A stretch of 64,000 nucleotides of DNA from NCBI GenBank assembly GCA_024758765.1, contig CP101406.1, positions 3,348,001-3,412,000 of the forward strand, read 5' to 3'. Position 1 is the first letter of the stretch. Every line of letters starts with the position of its first letter. Below the pieces are notes generated by a model that saw only the letters and a list, made by a program, of their open reading frames with translations, did no database searches and was not told the origin of the DNA. The DNA comes from Mycobacterium sp. SVM_VP21 (lineage in GTDB: Bacteria; Actinomycetota; Actinomycetes; Mycobacteriales; Mycobacteriaceae). Shown here in pieces: positions 33,490 to 42,984 of this stretch. The position numbers and the translations under genes are program-made.

Positions 33490-34737
33490 ATGGACACAGC
33501 ACTGCTGATCCTCCTCACCTCACTGGCGCTACTGGCGGTGATCCTCCAGGTGGTGGTGCTTGTGCGCCCTGCCGGCGGGGCGATCTCGCCTGCGCAGCTC
33601 TCCGCGCTGCGCGGTGACAGTGAACGCGTGGAGCGGACCCTGCGCGAAGAGCAGCATGCCGGGCGCGCCGAACTCGCCCAGGCCTTTCACCAGTGGCAGC
33701 TGACCCTGCACCGCTTCGGATCGACCTTGCAGGGAACGCAGGACAAACTGGGCGCCACGCTGGATCGGCAGCTCAGGAGCCTCCAGACCGAGAACACCGC
33801 GCAGCTGGAGAAGATGCGCGCCACGGTGGACGAGAAGCTGCAGGCCACATTGGAAACCCGGCTGGCGCAATCGTTCACGCAGATCTCGGAGCGCCTGGAG
33901 GCGGTGCAGCGGGGTCTGGGTGAGATGCAGACGCTGGCCACCGGGGTGGGTGATCTCAAGCGGGTGCTGACCAACGTCAAAACCCGTGGCATCTTCGGCG
34001 AGACGCAGTTGGCCGCCTTGCTGTCCGAGACGCTGACGCCCGAGCAGTACGCCACCAACGTCATCACCGTGCCGGGTTCGAACGCCCGGGTTGAATTCGC
34101 GATCCGATTGCCCGGCGCCACCGGCGCGCGCGAGGTGTTGTTGCCCGTCGACGCCAAGTTCCCGCGTGAGGACTTTGAGCGGCTGCTCGATGCGCAGGAA
34201 CACGCCGACAGCGTGGGGGAGGCTGCCGCGCGCCAGGCGCTGATCCGGCGAATCGAAGCCGAGGCCTGCGATATCCACGACAAGTACCTCGATCCGCCGC
34301 ACACCACCGACTTCGGGATCCTGTTCCTGGCCACCGAGAGTCTGTATGCCGAGGTGCTGCGCCAGCCGGGGCTGTTCGAGCAGATTCAGGCCAAGTACAA
34401 CGTCACCCTGGCCGGCCCGACCACGCTGGCCGCGCTGCTCAACAGCCTGCGCATGGGCTTTCGCACCCTGGCGATCGAACAGCGCAGCAGCGAGGTCTGG
34501 CAGGTACTCGGTGCGGTCAAGACCGAGTTCGGAAAGTTCGCGGCGGTGCTGGAGAAGACCCGCAAGCAACTCGACACCGCCCGCAACACCATCGACACCG
34601 CTGGCGTCCGTACCCGCGCCATCGAACGCAAGCTGCGCGGGGTGGAGTCGCTGCCCGAATCGGAGGCCGAAGCCATGCTCGGCGAACTCGGCGCCGGTGC
34701 CGAAGAAGTCAGTGAAGTTGACATCGAATTCAGTTAG
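33490..34737 (+). CDS. rmuC: DNA recombination protein RmuC
   Basis: The 415-residue protein has an N-terminal membrane helix (about 5-24), a long coiled coil (60-150), and the RmuC nuclease-like core: TRGIFGETQLAALL, PVDAKFPREDFERLL, and TTDFGILFLATESLYAEVL. RmuC limits inversions between short repeats in E. coli and its core resembles restriction endonuclease folds. A 593-codon frame on the opposite strand is a high-GC shadow. TetR follows 9 bases downstream. Confidence 0.92.
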   Translation: MDTALLILLTSLALLAVILQVVVLVRPAGGAISPAQLSALRGDSERVERTLREEQHAGRAELAQAFHQWQLTLHRFGSTLQGTQDKLGATLDRQLRSLQTENTAQLEKMRATVDEKLQATLETRLAQSFTQISERLEAVQRGLGEMQTLATGVGDLKRVLTNVKTRGIFGETQLAALLSETLTPEQYATNVITVPGSNARVEFAIRLPGATGAREVLLPVDAKFPREDFERLLDAQEHADSVGEAAARQALIRRIEAEACDIHDKYLDPPHTTDFGILFLATESLYAEVLRQPGLFEQIQAKYNVTLAGPTTLAALLNSLRMGFRTLAIEQRSSEVWQVLGAVKTEFGKFAAVLEKTRKQLDTARNTIDTAGVRTRAIERKLRGVESLPESEAEAMLGELGAGAEEVSEVDIEFS

Positions 34738-34746
34738 TCTGCTCGG

Positions 34747-35403
34747 ATGGATGCCGTCCCGGCCGCCCCGGTCCGCCAGTTGCCGGCGACGGTGCGCGGG
34801 GCGCGGACCCGGGCGGGGCTGGTCGCCGCGGCGCGCAAGGTTTTCGAGCGCGACGGCTACCTCGACGCGAAGCTGACCGACATCACCAAGGCTGCCGGCT
34901 GTGCGACCGGGTCGTTCTACACCTACTTCGCGAACAAAGAGGAGATCTTCGCCGCGGTCCTCGAACAGGCCCAGCAGGACATGATGCATCCGGGCATGGG
35001 CCGGGTGAGCGATTCCGACGACCCGTATGCGGTGCTGGAAGCGAGCAATCGCGCCTACTTGGAGGCGTATCGGCGCAACGCCCAGTTGATGGGGCTGCTC
35101 GAACAGGTGGCCCAGATCGATCCGAAGTTCCGCGCCTTCCGCGCGCGGCGAGCTGATGCGTTCGTCCAACGCAATGCCGCCGGCATCGCCGATCTGCAGG
35201 CACGGGGCATCGCCGGCGCCGACGTCGATCCGCTCCTGGCGTCGCGGGCATTGTCGGGGATGGTCAGCAGACTCGCCTACGGCACCTTCGTCGGCGAGGA
35301 GGCCGAGCACAGCTCGGGCGCCGACTTCGAGGCCCTGGTCGCCACGGTCACCCGGCTATGGGCCAATGCTCTGCAATTTCGCACTGTCAACAATCGAACA
35401 TGA
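34747..35403 (+). CDS. TetR-family regulator at the head of the lipid/acid catabolism cluster
   Basis: The 218-residue protein has a TetR helix-turn-helix at about 20-65 (RTRAGLVAAARKVFERDGYLDAKLTDITKAAG, then FYTYFANKEEIF) and a helical ligand domain. It precedes SDR, acyl-CoA dehydrogenase, SDR, APH-like and MFS genes on the same strand, so it probably controls them in response to an acyl-CoA-like effector. That effector is inferred from neighbours only. Confidence 0.88.
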   Translation: MDAVPAAPVRQLPATVRGARTRAGLVAAARKVFERDGYLDAKLTDITKAAGCATGSFYTYFANKEEIFAAVLEQAQQDMMHPGMGRVSDSDDPYAVLEASNRAYLEAYRRNAQLMGLLEQVAQIDPKFRAFRARRADAFVQRNAAGIADLQARGIAGADVDPLLASRALSGMVSRLAYGTFVGEEAEHSSGADFEALVATVTRLWANALQFRTVNNRT

Positions 35404-35453
35404 GATCGGATTCAACTAATGCCACTGCGCACCGAAGAACGGGGACGTTGCTT

Positions 35454-36275
35454 ATGAAGGTTGCCGAGCGGGTCGCGATCGTCACCGGTGGCGGTGGCGG
35501 CATCGGTGGAGCGCTGGCCGCGGCGCTGGTCGAGGCGGGAGCCAAAGTGGTGGTGGCCGACCTCGACGCGGACGCCGCGGCGGCGGTAGCCGAGGCGATC
35601 AACGCCGCGCATCCCGGCGCCGCGGTCGGTCGCGGCGGCGATGTCTCGGACACCGAGACCATCCGGGGACTGATCGCGTTGGCTCAGGAGCGCTACGGAC
35701 CGGTCGACTTCTACTTCGCCAACGCCGGGATCACCGGCGCCCCCGGCTTGCCCAGCGAAGCCGACTGGGACCAGGCCATCGACGTCAATCTGCGCTCGCA
35801 CATCCGTGCGGCGGAGCTGCTGATCCCCGACTGGGTGCGCCGCGGCGAAGGATATTTCGTCTCCACCGCATCCGCCGCCGGACTGCTCACCCAACTGGGC
35901 GCTGCCACCTACTCGGTGACCAAGCACGCGGCCGTCGGATTCGCCGAGTGGCTCAATATCACCTACGGCGATCAGGGTGTGCGGGTCAGCTGCTTGTGCC
36001 CGATGGGCGTCAACACGAAGTTGCTCTATGCCGGTGAACAATCCGGTGACCCGCTGGGTGATTTGGCCACCCGCGCGGTCACCTCCGCCGGTGAGGTGCT
36101 GGAACCCGCTGACGTCGCTGCGGAGGTGCTCGCCGCCATCGACGACGAACGTTTCCTGATCCTGCCGCACCCGGTGGTGCTGGAGATGTACCGGCACAAG
36201 GCAGGCGACTACGACCGCTGGTTGCGCGGCATGCGCCGCTATCAGCGCGGCCTGCTCGATTCTGAAGTGTCCTAG
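35454..36275 (+). CDS. Short-chain dehydrogenase/reductase
   Basis: The 273-residue SDR has TGGGGGIGGALA for cofactor binding (about 12-23), an Asp after the second strand (VADLDAD) favouring NAD(H), NAGITG, and the catalytic Ser in STASAAG with Y-x3-K (YSVTKHA, about residue 160). ATG 35454 is used rather than the longer frame upstream that overlaps the TetR gene. It oxidises an alcohol or 3-hydroxyacyl group in the cluster's pathway, probably. Confidence 0.88.
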   Translation: MKVAERVAIVTGGGGGIGGALAAALVEAGAKVVVADLDADAAAAVAEAINAAHPGAAVGRGGDVSDTETIRGLIALAQERYGPVDFYFANAGITGAPGLPSEADWDQAIDVNLRSHIRAAELLIPDWVRRGEGYFVSTASAAGLLTQLGAATYSVTKHAAVGFAEWLNITYGDQGVRVSCLCPMGVNTKLLYAGEQSGDPLGDLATRAVTSAGEVLEPADVAAEVLAAIDDERFLILPHPVVLEMYRHKAGDYDRWLRGMRRYQRGLLDSEVS

Positions 36276-36288
36276 GTGAGGAGCCTGT

Positions 36289-37509
36289 ATGTCCCTGTTT
36301 GAAATGTCCGAGCGCGCAACGAAATACCAGACCGACCTGCTGGCATTCATGGACGAATGCGTCTATCCGGCCGAGGCGGTCTACGAGACGCAGATGGCCG
36401 AAGCCGGCAACCCGCACTTTCAGCCCCCGATCCTGGAGGACCTGAAGGCCCAAGCGCGTGAGCGCGGGCTGTGGAACCTGTTCCACCCCCATCCGGAATG
36501 GGGTCCGGGCCTGACCAACCTCGAATACGCGCTGCTGGCCGAGATCATGGGCCGCAGCCCGCATCTGGCCCCGGAGGCGACCAACTGCAATGCGCCGGAC
36601 ACCGGCAACATGGAGGTGTTCACGCTGTTCGGCAGCGACGAACACAAGGAGAAATACCTCAAGCCGCTGCTGGAGGGCACCATCCGGTCGGCGTTCGCGA
36701 TGACCGAGCCGCAGGTGGCCAGCTCTGACGCCACCAACGTGCAGTTGTCGATGGTGCGCGACGGTGACGGCTATCTGCTCAACGGCCGGAAGTGGTTCGC
36801 GTCCAACGCCTTGCACCAGAACTGCAAGGTGATGATCGTGATGGGCAAGACCGATCCCGACGCCGCCACCCACCGGCAGCAGTCGATGATGGTCGTTCCC
36901 ATCGACGCCCCGGGCGTCACCATCATGCGCGGGCTGCCGGTCTTCGGTTACCAGGACCGTGAGGGCCACGCCGAGATCGACTTCAAGGACGTCCGGGTAC
37001 CGGCCAAGGATGTGCTCAAGGGCGAGGGGGAGGGCTTCGCAATCGCCCAGGCCCGGCTTGGCCCGGGCCGCATCCACCACTGCATGCGCTGCATCGGAAT
37101 GGCCGAGCGGGCACTGGAACTGATGTGCCGGCGAGCGAACTCCCGGATCGCCTTCGGCAAGCCGATCAGTGCGAACGCCAACATCCGTGACTGGATCGCC
37201 GAGGCGCGCATCGACATCGAGATGATCCGCCTGCTGACGCTCAAGACCGCGTACCTGATGGACACCGTCGGCAACAAGGCGGCGCAGGTCGAGATCGCGG
37301 CGATCAAGGTCGCAGCGCCCAACATCGCGCTCACGATCATCGACCGGGCCATCCAGGTGCACGGCGCCGGCGGCGTCACCGAGGACTTCCCGCTCGCCAG
37401 TTTCTGGGCCCACCTGCGCACGCTGCGGCTCGCCGACGGCCCCGACGAGGTGCACAAGCGCGCCATTGCCCGCCAGGAGCTGCGCAAGTATCTCGAGGAC
37501 GCCCGATGA
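36289..37509 (+). CDS. Acyl-CoA dehydrogenase
   Basis: The 406-residue flavoenzyme has the acyl-CoA dehydrogenase middle motif [15 protein letters not shown] (about 135) and the C-terminal FAD region ([22 protein letters not shown], then [36 protein letters not shown]). It is of the FadE/ACAD10-11-like type that occurs with APH-domain proteins, as here. It oxidises acyl-CoA to enoyl-CoA with electron transfer flavoprotein. A GAGGAG site precedes ATG 36289. It overlaps the next SDR gene by four bases. Confidence 0.93.
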   Translation: MSLFEMSERATKYQTDLLAFMDECVYPAEAVYETQMAEAGNPHFQPPILEDLKAQARERGLWNLFHPHPEWGPGLTNLEYALLAEIMGRSPHLAPEATNCNAPDTGNMEVFTLFGSDEHKEKYLKPLLEGTIRSAFAMTEPQVASSDATNVQLSMVRDGDGYLLNGRKWFASNALHQNCKVMIVMGKTDPDAATHRQQSMMVVPIDAPGVTIMRGLPVFGYQDREGHAEIDFKDVRVPAKDVLKGEGEGFAIAQARLGPGRIHHCMRCIGMAERALELMCRRANSRIAFGKPISANANIRDWIAEARIDIEMIRLLTLKTAYLMDTVGNKAAQVEIAAIKVAAPNIALTIIDRAIQVHGAGGVTEDFPLASFWAHLRTLRLADGPDEVHKRAIARQELRKYLEDAR

Positions 37510-38291
37510 CGACACCGGACTTCGCGGGGCGCACCGCGATCATCACCGGCGGCTCGCGGGGGATCGGATTGGCGATCGGGCAGCGGCTGGCCGAAGCGGG
37601 CGCCAATGTGGTCCTGACCTCACGGGACCAGGAGAGTGCCGACGCGGCGGCGGCCCAGGTCAACGGCAACGCGATGGGGGTGGCCGCCCACGTCGCCGAC
37701 GATGACGCCGCTCAGCGCTGCGTTGACGCCACGCTGGAGCGCTTCGGCAGCATTGACATCCTGGTCAACAACGCCGGCACCAATCCGGCGTTCGGACCGT
37801 TGATCGACCAGGATCACGCCCGGTTCGCCAAGATCTTCGACGTCAACCTGTGGGGGCCGCTGCTGTGGACGTCCTGCGCGGTGAAGGCCGGGCTGGGGGA
37901 ACGAGGTGGGCACGGCGGGGTGGTGGTCAACACGGCTTCGATCGGCGGCATGAGTTTCGCGCCACTGATGGGCATGTATAACGCCACCAAGGCCGCGCTG
38001 ATCCATGTCACGAAACAGCTTGCGCTGGAACTGTCCCCGGGAATTCGGGTCAACGCGATCTGTCCGGGCGTGGTGCGCACCAAGCTGGCCGAGGTGCTGT
38101 GGAAGGAACACGAGCAGGGATTGTCGACCGGCATACCGCTGGGCCGGATCGGCGAGCCGGTCGACGTGGCCGACGCGGTGTTGTTCCTGGCGTCTGACGC
38201 GGCGAGCTGGATCACCGGGCAGACCCTGGTCATGGACGGCGGCCAGATCCTTGGTGACGCAACCGGATTCCGGGGAGGTCTCGGTGGCTGA
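37506..38291 (+). CDS. fabG5: SDR oxidoreductase, FabG5-like
   Basis: The 261-residue SDR has [33 protein letters not shown] and [13 protein letters not shown] with the Tyr/Lys pair, then [14 protein letters not shown]. It is very close to M. tuberculosis FabG5 (Rv2766c), which also lies near thyA. The likely reaction is reduction or oxidation of a 3-ketoacyl or hydroxyacyl substrate. It overlaps the neighbouring genes at both ends, so it is translationally coupled. Confidence 0.87.
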   Translation: MTTPDFAGRTAIITGGSRGIGLAIGQRLAEAGANVVLTSRDQESADAAAAQVNGNAMGVAAHVADDDAAQRCVDATLERFGSIDILVNNAGTNPAFGPLIDQDHARFAKIFDVNLWGPLLWTSCAVKAGLGERGGHGGVVVNTASIGGMSFAPLMGMYNATKAALIHVTKQLALELSPGIRVNAICPGVVRTKLAEVLWKEHEQGLSTGIPLGRIGEPVDVADAVLFLASDAASWITGQTLVMDGGQILGDATGFRGGLGG

Positions 38292-39366
38292 GGAGCCACT
38301 GGGCATCGACCCGGCGGCTGCGACCGCGTGGATCACCGAACTGGGCCTGCCCGTGCGCGGGTCGCTGCGCTTCGAGCGGATCGGAATCGGACAGTCCAAC
38401 CTGACCTACCGGGTGTCCGACGACGCCGGTCATAGCTGGGTGCTGCGCCGGCCGCCGCTGGGAAAGTTGCTGGCCTCGGCCCACGATGTGGCCCGCGAAG
38501 CGCGGATTCTCGCGGCCCTCGGCGACACCGACGTCCCCACGCCGAAGGTGTACGGGTTGACCCGCGATGCCGGTGGCGATCGCCAGCGCGGCGAAGCCGG
38601 GCGCAGCGGGTCGCCACTGGAGGCAAAAGACACGCCGTTGCTGCTGATGGAGTTCGTCGACGGCGTGGTGGCAGACCGGATGTCGGTGGCACAGGCGCTC
38701 TCTCCCGAGCGGCGCCGACAGATCGGGCTGTCCATGCCCAAGACGCTGGCCAAGATTCATGCCGTCGACATCACCGCGGTAGGCCTGGATGATCTGGCCA
38801 GCCACAAGCCGTACGCGCAACGTCAGCTCAAGCGGTGGGCCGGGCAGTGGGAGAAGTCCAAGACACGCGAGCTGCCCGCACTCGATGACCTGACCAGGCG
38901 TCTGACCGACGCCGTGCCGCAGCAGCAGGAGCTCACGCTGGTGCACGGCGACTTCCACCTGCGCAACGTGATCACGTCACCGGACAGCGGCGAGGTGATC
39001 GCGGTGCTGGACTGGGAGTTGTCCACCCTCGGCGACCCGTTGGCCGACATGGGCAGCCTGCTGGCGTATTGGCCGCAGGTCGGCGAAGAGCACATCGCCG
39101 GGGAGTTCGTCATCAGCACCCTGGAGGGCTTCCCGGACCGGGCGGAGCTGGCCCGGGTGTACCTGGAAGAGACCGGGCGCGACGCGGCGACCCTGCAGTA
39201 CTGGCATGCGCTCGGGCTGTGGAAGGTCGCGATCATCGCCGAGGGCATCGTGCGGCGGGTGCTGGACAACCCGGCGAACAAGGCTGCCGCCGGCACTCCC
39301 ATCACCGCGTGGATCGATGCCTTGGTAGACAAGGCGCGTGAGGTCGCCGACGAAGCAGGCATCTGA
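38284..39366 (+). CDS. Aminoglycoside-phosphotransferase-fold protein (ACAD10/FadE36-like)
   Basis: The 360-residue protein kinase-like fold has an N-lobe with SNLTYRVSDD and WVLRRPP, the catalytic HGDFHLRNVI (about 220) and the metal motif LDWELSTLGDPLADMG. Members paired with acyl-CoA dehydrogenases may phosphorylate hydroxyacyl-CoA before elimination, by analogy with human ACAD10/11. That fits the adjacent dehydrogenase. GTG 38284 overlaps the fabG5 stop by eight bases. Confidence 0.85.
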   Translation: MAEEPLGIDPAAATAWITELGLPVRGSLRFERIGIGQSNLTYRVSDDAGHSWVLRRPPLGKLLASAHDVAREARILAALGDTDVPTPKVYGLTRDAGGDRQRGEAGRSGSPLEAKDTPLLLMEFVDGVVADRMSVAQALSPERRRQIGLSMPKTLAKIHAVDITAVGLDDLASHKPYAQRQLKRWAGQWEKSKTRELPALDDLTRRLTDAVPQQQELTLVHGDFHLRNVITSPDSGEVIAVLDWELSTLGDPLADMGSLLAYWPQVGEEHIAGEFVISTLEGFPDRAELARVYLEETGRDAATLQYWHALGLWKVAIIAEGIVRRVLDNPANKAAAGTPITAWIDALVDKAREVADEAGI

Positions 39367-39367
39367 G

Positions 39368-40756
39368 ATGAGCACGTCGTATCGCGCCGGCGCCGCCGCC
39401 GGCGGGGCCGACCTCGTCGGAGGTGTCCCGCGCCGGCGGATCGCGGTGGCGGCAATGGTCGGCACCACGATCGAGTTCTACGATTTCTACGTCTATGCGG
39501 CCGCCGCGGTCACGGTCTTCCCGCACTTGTTCTTCCCGACGGGCAATCCCACGGCGGCGCTGTTGGCCTCGTTGGCGACGTTCGGCTTGGCGTTCGTGGC
39601 CAGGCCGGTGGGGTCGATCCTGTTCGGTCACTTCGGTGATCGGCTGGGCCGCAAATCCACCCTGGTCGCCTCCTTGCTGCTCATGGGTGTCGCCACGTTC
39701 CTGATCGGTGTGCTGCCCACCTACCACCACATCGGTCTGCTCGCCCCGGTGCTGCTGGCGGCCTTGCGGTTCTGTCAGGGTTTGGCGCTCGGCGGCGAAT
39801 GGAGCGGTGCTGCGCTGCTGGCCACCGAAACCGCTAAACCGGGCCGCCGGGCGACGGCGGGAATCTGGCCGCAACTGGGTGCGCCCCTGGGCTATCTGCT
39901 AGCCACCGCGATCTTCCTGGTCCTGTTCACGTGGTTGGGACCGGCCACCGCCGGCGCGGACGGAGCCGGGCCATTTCTCACCTGGGGCTGGCGGATTCCG
40001 TTTCTGCTGAGCGCCGTGATGGTGGCCGTCGGACTGTATGTGCGGCTGCGGCTCACCGAAACCCCGGTCTTCGCGCAGGCGAAGGCCAGCGGTGCGCCGG
40101 TGAACGCTCCGATCGCAGCGCTGCTGCGGGGCAGCTGGCGCCGGCTGGTCATCGGCACGTTGGTGATGGTGGTGCCCTACACGCTCTTCTACACCGTGAC
40201 GACGTGGATCCTGAGCTACGGCACCGCCAAGCGTCCGCCCGAGGGCATCGGCCTGGGCTACGGCTACGCCGAGTTCCTCGGGCTGCAGCTGATCGCCGTG
40301 CTGTTCTTCGTGGCGGTGCTGCCGATCGTCGGCAGGCTGGCCGACCACTTCGGCCGACGCCCGCTGCTGCTGTTCTTCACCGCCGGAATCATGGTGTACG
40401 GAACCACCTTCGGCGCATTCCTCAAACCGACCGCATCCACCGGTGTGATGCTGGCGTTCCTGATAATCGGGATGACTTTGATGGGCTTGGCGTTCGGCCC
40501 GATGAGTGCGGTCTTACCCGAACTGTTCCCGACCAATGTCCGCTACACCGGCTCGGGCGTCGCCTACAACGCGGCGAGCATTCTGGGGGCGGCGGTGGCG
40601 CCGTTCATCACCACCTGGCTGGCAACCAGCCACGGCGCGGCCTGGGTGGGCGGCTACCTGTCGATTGCGGCCGCGTGCTCGTTCGTGGCGCTGCTGGCGA
40701 TGCAGGAGACCCGCGACACCGAGCTACATCAGGTCGGGATCGCCGACGACGTCTGA
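39368..40756 (+). CDS. MFS transporter, metabolite:proton symporter type
   Basis: The 462-residue protein has twelve predicted helices. It shows the MHS-family signature near the start (GTTIEFYDFYVYAAAA), GHFGDRLGRKSTLV in loop 2-3, and RFCQGLALGGEWSGAALLATE after helix 4. Relatives import organic acids such as ketoglutarate, shikimate or aromatic acids. Placed last in the cluster, it likely imports the acid that the upstream enzymes break down. Start ATG 39368, one base after the stop of the previous gene. Confidence 0.9.
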   Translation: MSTSYRAGAAAGGADLVGGVPRRRIAVAAMVGTTIEFYDFYVYAAAAVTVFPHLFFPTGNPTAALLASLATFGLAFVARPVGSILFGHFGDRLGRKSTLVASLLLMGVATFLIGVLPTYHHIGLLAPVLLAALRFCQGLALGGEWSGAALLATETAKPGRRATAGIWPQLGAPLGYLLATAIFLVLFTWLGPATAGADGAGPFLTWGWRIPFLLSAVMVAVGLYVRLRLTETPVFAQAKASGAPVNAPIAALLRGSWRRLVIGTLVMVVPYTLFYTVTTWILSYGTAKRPPEGIGLGYGYAEFLGLQLIAVLFFVAVLPIVGRLADHFGRRPLLLFFTAGIMVYGTTFGAFLKPTASTGVMLAFLIIGMTLMGLAFGPMSAVLPELFPTNVRYTGSGVAYNAASILGAAVAPFITTWLATSHGAAWVGGYLSIAAACSFVALLAMQETRDTELHQVGIADDV

Positions 40757-40761
40757 CAATG

Positions 40762-42306
40762 TCAGGGACTCGGCACGCCGAACCAGCGGGTCAGCGCAGC
40801 CTCCAGGGCCGACTGCTCGGACGGGTTGAAACCGTCTGTTGCCCAGGCGATATAGCCGTCCGGCCGGATGAGCAGGGCGGCTGCCGGGGGCTCGGACATG
40901 GCGGCCGTGACAGCATCGACCCGACCGGCCCACGGCCGGGCGGCTGCTGCCGCGGTGCCCTCGGCCAGGTCGAGCAGCACCGCACGCCCACTGTGCAATA
41001 GCTCGGCGACCCGGCGACCGTCGTCGAGCGTGAAATCCGGGACATGCCATCCGGACAATCGGTGGTCGTCGCCGACGTCGTAGCGCACGTCGGTGCCGGC
41101 CAGCAGTTCGGCGAGGTGCGCCGACACCTGCGGGATGGCCGACAGCTCCCCGAAAAGGTCCCGCAGCGCGGCGACGTGCGGTCCCGGCGATACCAACGCG
41201 GTCTGGGCGAGCGAGTGCATCATCACCCGCTGCCCCAGGGGCTTGCGCTCGGAGTCGTAGCTGTCCAGCAGCCCGTCGGGCGCCCAGCCGTTGATCTGAG
41301 CGGCGAGCTTCCAGCCGAGGTTGATGGTGTCCTGCAGTCCGAGATTCAGTCCCGGCCCGCCCATCGCGCTGTGGACATGAGCGGCGTCGCCGAGCAGCAG
41401 CACCCGTCCGGCGCGGTAGCGCTCGGCCTGGCGACTGTTCTGCCCCTCAATGCGGCGCAGCGCATGCGGACCTGGCCCGGTTGGATCGGCGAACGGGATT
41501 TCGACGCCGAGAATGCGCTGCAGGCTTTGCCGGAGTTCGGCAAGCGTCATCGGGCCGGCATCACCCGACGAGCCGAACTCCAGCGTGCCCAACAATGACC
41601 GGTCGGGCTCGACTTCACCGAACAGCACCAGGCCATTGTCGAACCGGTTGTGGCCATGGGCGATCCGTCCGAAGCCCGGTATCTGAAGGCTGCGATCGAC
41701 GGCACGCAGATCCTCCGGGATCTGCACGTGCGCCAGCCGCGACACCGTCGCCGCCGTGGTACCGGGAAAGGCGATTCCGGTTGTCTTGCGCACGATGCTG
41801 CGGCCGCCGTCGGCGCCCACCAGGTAGTCGGCGGCCAGGGCATAGTCGCCGTCGGCAGATCTGATCGCCGTCACCACGCCGTCGTCTCCGGCGTCGAACC
41901 CGGTGAGTTCGTGGCCCCAGCGAACCGCCACGCCGAGCTCAGCGGCGCGCTCCAGGAGTAGCCGCACCAGCTTCGGTTGGGGCACCGCAAGCAGATACAT
42001 CGGGTTGGCCCGGGTGCCGGTGAAGCTGTGCGACAGATCCAGGGCCATTCCGGAGAACATCCACGTGGGGGAGGGCCGCGGGGGACCGTCCACGCCGCTG
42101 AACCTGGTATAGAGACCCCGCAGGTCGAGCATTCGAACCACTTGCCCGACAAGACCGTTGGCCTTCGGCTCAGAACTGGGTACGGGCAACGCGTCGAGCA
42201 CGACCGGCTGGATTCCGGTCAGCGCCAGCTCGCACGCCAGCATCAGGCCGTTGGGGCCGGCGCCGGCGATGACGACGGGATGGTGTGCTGCGGCGGCCAT
42301 GGTCAT
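40762..42306 (-). CDS. FAD-dependent aromatic monooxygenase (class A flavoprotein)
   Basis: The 514-residue protein has GAGPNGLMLACELALTG (FAD fold, about 14-30), the DG motif in YLVGADGGRSIVRK (about 160-173), and GDAAHVHSAMGGPGLNLGLQD (FAD ribityl site). A C-terminal thioredoxin-like domain as in phenol hydroxylase relatives follows. Rifampicin monooxygenase of mycobacteria and polyketide hydroxylases belong here. It hydroxylates an aromatic substrate with NADPH and oxygen. It lies six bases after its TetR gene and is probably repressed by it. Confidence 0.9.
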   Translation of the reverse strand: MTMAAAAHHPVVIAGAGPNGLMLACELALTGIQPVVLDALPVPSSEPKANGLVGQVVRMLDLRGLYTRFSGVDGPPRPSPTWMFSGMALDLSHSFTGTRANPMYLLAVPQPKLVRLLLERAAELGVAVRWGHELTGFDAGDDGVVTAIRSADGDYALAADYLVGADGGRSIVRKTTGIAFPGTTAATVSRLAHVQIPEDLRAVDRSLQIPGFGRIAHGHNRFDNGLVLFGEVEPDRSLLGTLEFGSSGDAGPMTLAELRQSLQRILGVEIPFADPTGPGPHALRRIEGQNSRQAERYRAGRVLLLGDAAHVHSAMGGPGLNLGLQDTINLGWKLAAQINGWAPDGLLDSYDSERKPLGQRVMMHSLAQTALVSPGPHVAALRDLFGELSAIPQVSAHLAELLAGTDVRYDVGDDHRLSGWHVPDFTLDDGRRVAELLHSGRAVLLDLAEGTAAAAARPWAGRVDAVTAAMSEPPAAALLIRPDGYIAWATDGFNPSEQSALEAALTRWFGVPSP

Positions 42307-42312
42307 GCCTTT

Positions 42313-42927
42313 TCAGTCGGTGGGTGCCGGAAGCCCGGCGGCGACGTCGGCGAACGCCTCGCGGAGCAGCCGCGGGTAGGGGACCGGCGGATCCGCGGCG
42401 GTGTAGGTGTCCATGGTGGCCTCGACAACCGCGTAGACGACGCCGGCGGCCAGGCGGGGATAGCGATCGCGCTGCGGATCGGTGCCGGTGCGTTCGGCGA
42501 TCGCGCGGACGAAGTCGTCGAAGACCTCGTGCGGCAACGCACTGCGAATGTCACTGTTGCTCAGTGCCTTGCGAAGCTCAGCGAGCTTGGCGCGGGCCGG
42601 CGGGCGGTTGACATCCTCGGTCGACGCGGTGAAGTCGTCTTCGATGGGCCCGAGAATCGCCTCGGTGAGCGACGTCCACAGCGGCTCCTCGGCGGGACGC
42701 TGGCGCAGCAGGGCGACACCGCGACGCAGGCGTTCGGTCTGCCGATAGGCCAAGGCCTCGAACTTGGTGGCGAAGTAATTGCTGAAGGTCCGTGTTGAGA
42801 CCCCGGCCAGGGCGGCGATGTCTTCCCGGGTGACGTTGTCCAGGCCGCGCTCGAACATCAGCTGCAGGGCGGCGTCGGACAGGGCTCGGCGGGTGTCGGC
42901 CTTCTTGCGTTCTCGCAGACCGGTCAT
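42313..42927 (-). CDS. TetR-family repressor of the flavin monooxygenase
   Basis: The 204-residue regulator has a helix-turn-helix at about 10-55 (RRALSDAALQLMFERGLDNVTREDIAALAGV, then FSNYFATKFEAL). It is first in a two-gene operon with the monooxygenase. A paired inverted and direct repeat lies just upstream (42952-42984), a strong operator candidate, giving autorepression. Confidence 0.88.
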   Translation of the reverse strand: MTGLRERKKADTRRALSDAALQLMFERGLDNVTREDIAALAGVSTRTFSNYFATKFEALAYRQTERLRRGVALLRQRPAEEPLWTSLTEAILGPIEDDFTASTEDVNRPPARAKLAELRKALSNSDIRSALPHEVFDDFVRAIAERTGTDPQRDRYPRLAAGVVYAVVEATMDTYTAADPPVPYPRLLREAFADVAAGLPAPTD

Positions 42928-42951
42928 TCCACCATACTACCTGAAAATGCT

Positions 42952-42984
42952 CAGTGGGCAATAATTCCCAGTAGGCAATTATTG
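42952..42984. promoter_or_regulatory. Operator of the TetR-monooxygenase operon
   Basis: Two 15-base copies of CAGTrGGCAATwATT occur at 42952-42966 and 42970-42984, 18 bases apart. The sequence also forms a perfect 8-bp inverted repeat (CAATAATT at 42959, AATTATTG at 42977). It is AT-rich against a GC-rich background and begins 25 bases before the TetR start. It overlaps the end of the upstream hydrolase gene. Confidence 0.6.

Noticed and set aside
33529..35310. 593-codon minus-strand frame
   Set aside because: It runs opposite rmuC and the TetR gene, has no recognisable domain and the low-complexity composition of high-GC shadow frames.
36079..37515. 478-codon minus-strand frame
   Set aside because: It is antisense to the SDR and acyl-CoA dehydrogenase genes, which have clear motifs; no domain in the antisense frame.
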